This document shows positions 62,959-64,000 of a DNA stretch of 64,000 nucleotides, in pieces. Position 1 is the first letter of the stretch. Every line of letters starts with the position of its first letter. Source of the DNA: Liolophura sinensis (taxonomy: Eukaryota > Mollusca > Polyplacophora > Chitonida > Chitonidae); the NCBI RefSeq assembly GCF_032854445.1, contig NC_088295.1:42085385-42149384 (forward strand). The letters are read 5' to 3'. The position numbers and the translations under genes were made by a program. The notes beneath the pieces are model-generated. The model saw only the letters and a program-made list of their open reading frames with translations. It had not been told where the DNA came from and ran no database searches.

Positions 62959-63633
62959 ATGTCTTCAGTATACAGATTCCTTGGCTCAGCGCTAAGGCAG
63001 TTGTCAGAGTTGTCACTGGTAACTCAAGGGATTTGTTTAAATCGAAGGTGCGCTCTCCCCTTTTGTTCACATCTAAGCTCTCAAGCAGGAGATGAAGAAA
63101 GTGGGGAGACTGCTTCTTTCGATAGAAAAGCTCCAGTTAGGAATAAAGCAAATGGACACGGTCAAAAGAGTGTGAAGGATAATTGGAGACGCTATAAAAT
63201 TGTAAAATTACACAAACGGACTTTGAATGCTGAAGAAAGAGAACAAGACTATTTGCTGAAAGAGCAAATGTCTCAATTACCAAGGGATGAATTATTTGGA
63301 ACAATGAAGAGAAAAGAAACAGACTCAGACCAACGTGAAAAATATAATCAGATGAATTTGTTCTCTGCTGACAACGAATCAAAACCTGATTTTGGCAAAA
63401 CATCTAGCAAGACTATGTTTGATAGGAGTTCAGTAGAATGCAGGTCCAAAGGTAACTCAAACAAAAGATTTGACCAACAGGACAAACAGAGTGATGACGT
63501 TACTAAGACTGGTAAATCTAAGCAGTGGACAGAAAACTTTGGAACCTTGAGGAGTGAACATGTTGACAGGTGGATGGACGGCAGTGAGGATTTGACAAAA
63601 CGAAGTGATGATGATGATCAAAAGGATTATTAG
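62959..63633 (+). CDS. Probable mitochondrial protein, N-terminal part (224 codons)
   Basis: The ATG lies eight bases after a good acceptor (TCTTTTTCAG). Residues 1-38 (MSSVYRFLGSALRQLSELSL...) are rich in Ser, Arg and Leu with a single early acid, like a mitochondrial presequence. Residues 50-110 are basic (KSVKDNWRRYKIVKLHKRTL) and 110-224 are very hydrophilic and probably disordered, ending in a DDDDQKDY acidic stretch. The frame meets TAG at 63631-63633, but GTAAGT, a perfect donor, begins at the G of that TAG. The coding exon may therefore end at 63632 and continue elsewhere; the nearby acceptors at about 63656 and 63693 would give stop codons. The protein is either 224 aa or the first exon of a longer one. 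I do not recognise the family. Confidence 0.75.
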   Translation: MSSVYRFLGSALRQLSELSLVTQGICLNRRCALPFCSHLSSQAGDEESGETASFDRKAPVRNKANGHGQKSVKDNWRRYKIVKLHKRTLNAEEREQDYLLKEQMSQLPRDELFGTMKRKETDSDQREKYNQMNLFSADNESKPDFGKTSSKTMFDRSSVECRSKGNSNKRFDQQDKQSDDVTKTGKSKQWTENFGTLRSEHVDRWMDGSEDLTKRSDDDDQKDY

Positions 63634-63849
63634 TAAGTAATTTTATTTCCTGTCAGGGAATAGAATGACGTCCTCAACTTTTGTTCTTGCAGAGATTCAA
63701 GTTTCCAGCAGCAACCAATATGGCCGTTAACAGGTTATTAAGATGGTTGTCTTTTAATTGCTAGATCACTTGAGTTGTTGGTTCAGTCCCATTCTCGGAA
63801 GGAATTTTCTAGATTCAACTGCTTGCATAGTTCTTGGTGGCCTTGGTGG

Positions 63850-63995
63850 TGTTGGTACTCTGTTGGGTAATCTTGCATTAGGTTTGATGGAGGCCACTTA
63901 CCCTCCACCAATATAACATACTGGTGGGTCACATGTGGGAGAGTCCGCCAGGGACCCGTCCAATGTCGGTGGTTTACTTCAGTTATACAGTATTC
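63850..63995 (+). mobile_element. Degraded SINE fragment at window end
   Basis: GGAGGCCACTTACCCTCCAC, CACATGTGGGAGAGTCCGCC, GGGACCCGTCCAATGTCGGT and GGTTTACTTCAG follow the order of the SINE body with GTCGGTGGTTTACTCC seen in other copies. Its 3' end is not reached or is lost. Confidence 0.5.
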
Positions 63996-64000
63996 AGGTT

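Overview
The window reads as nuclear DNA of a bilaterian invertebrate. Genes are split by GT-AG introns with long AT-rich introns and intergenic DNA, there are no operons or ribosome binding sites, and much of the sequence is short interspersed elements, MITE-like palindromes and minisatellites. Two tRNA-derived SINE families with characteristic 3' tails, plus frequent TACATGTA words, make a mollusc or another lophotrochozoan the best guess. This is inference; no species-level marker was seen.

Five protein-coding loci are supported. (1) 260-1363, minus: an apparently single-exon 367-aa protein with a disordered, lysine-rich N-terminal half and a well-ordered C-terminal half; not identified. 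(2) 3226-8330, plus: a complete seven-exon gene for L-xylulose reductase (DCXR, SDR family). Its reconstructed length is 244 codons and all four catalytic residues are at the expected positions. (3) 35488-36075, minus: an intronless Ras-superfamily GTPase closest to the Rasd (Dexras/Rhes) group, with a TATA box and a CCAAT box upstream. It lacks a C-terminal CAAX box and the switch II glutamine. (4) 58591-61675, minus: dynactin subunit 5 (DCTN5, p25), five exons found; the last ~31 codons were not located. (5) 62959-63633, plus: a probable mitochondrially targeted protein, head-to-head with DCTN5 and possibly continuing past the window. Weaker candidates are a TATA-driven first exon at 54950, a ZSWIM/MULE-like coding fragment near 48.6 kb, and a small ORF at 1588-1767.

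The stretches 8.4-35 kb and 36.5-54.8 kb hold no gene I can defend. They are built from repeats: SINEs in many states of decay, three copies of one TA-flanked MITE (32.1, 34.2 and 44.95 kb), a TTAA-flanked 556-bp element inside an 85-bp satellite (16.7 kb), and a 1.07-kb foldback element inside a SINE (46.6 kb). There is also an unnamed dispersed repeat with three copies (7.2, 9.1 and 11.2 kb), and tandem arrays with periods of 24, 30, 44, 67, 75, 85 and 101 bp. Several arrays show higher-order structure. The genes are unrelated housekeeping or signalling genes, and nothing suggests a shared pathway. I found no new defence, biosynthetic or RNA system. The most interesting observations concern repeat architecture and the unusual GTPase.
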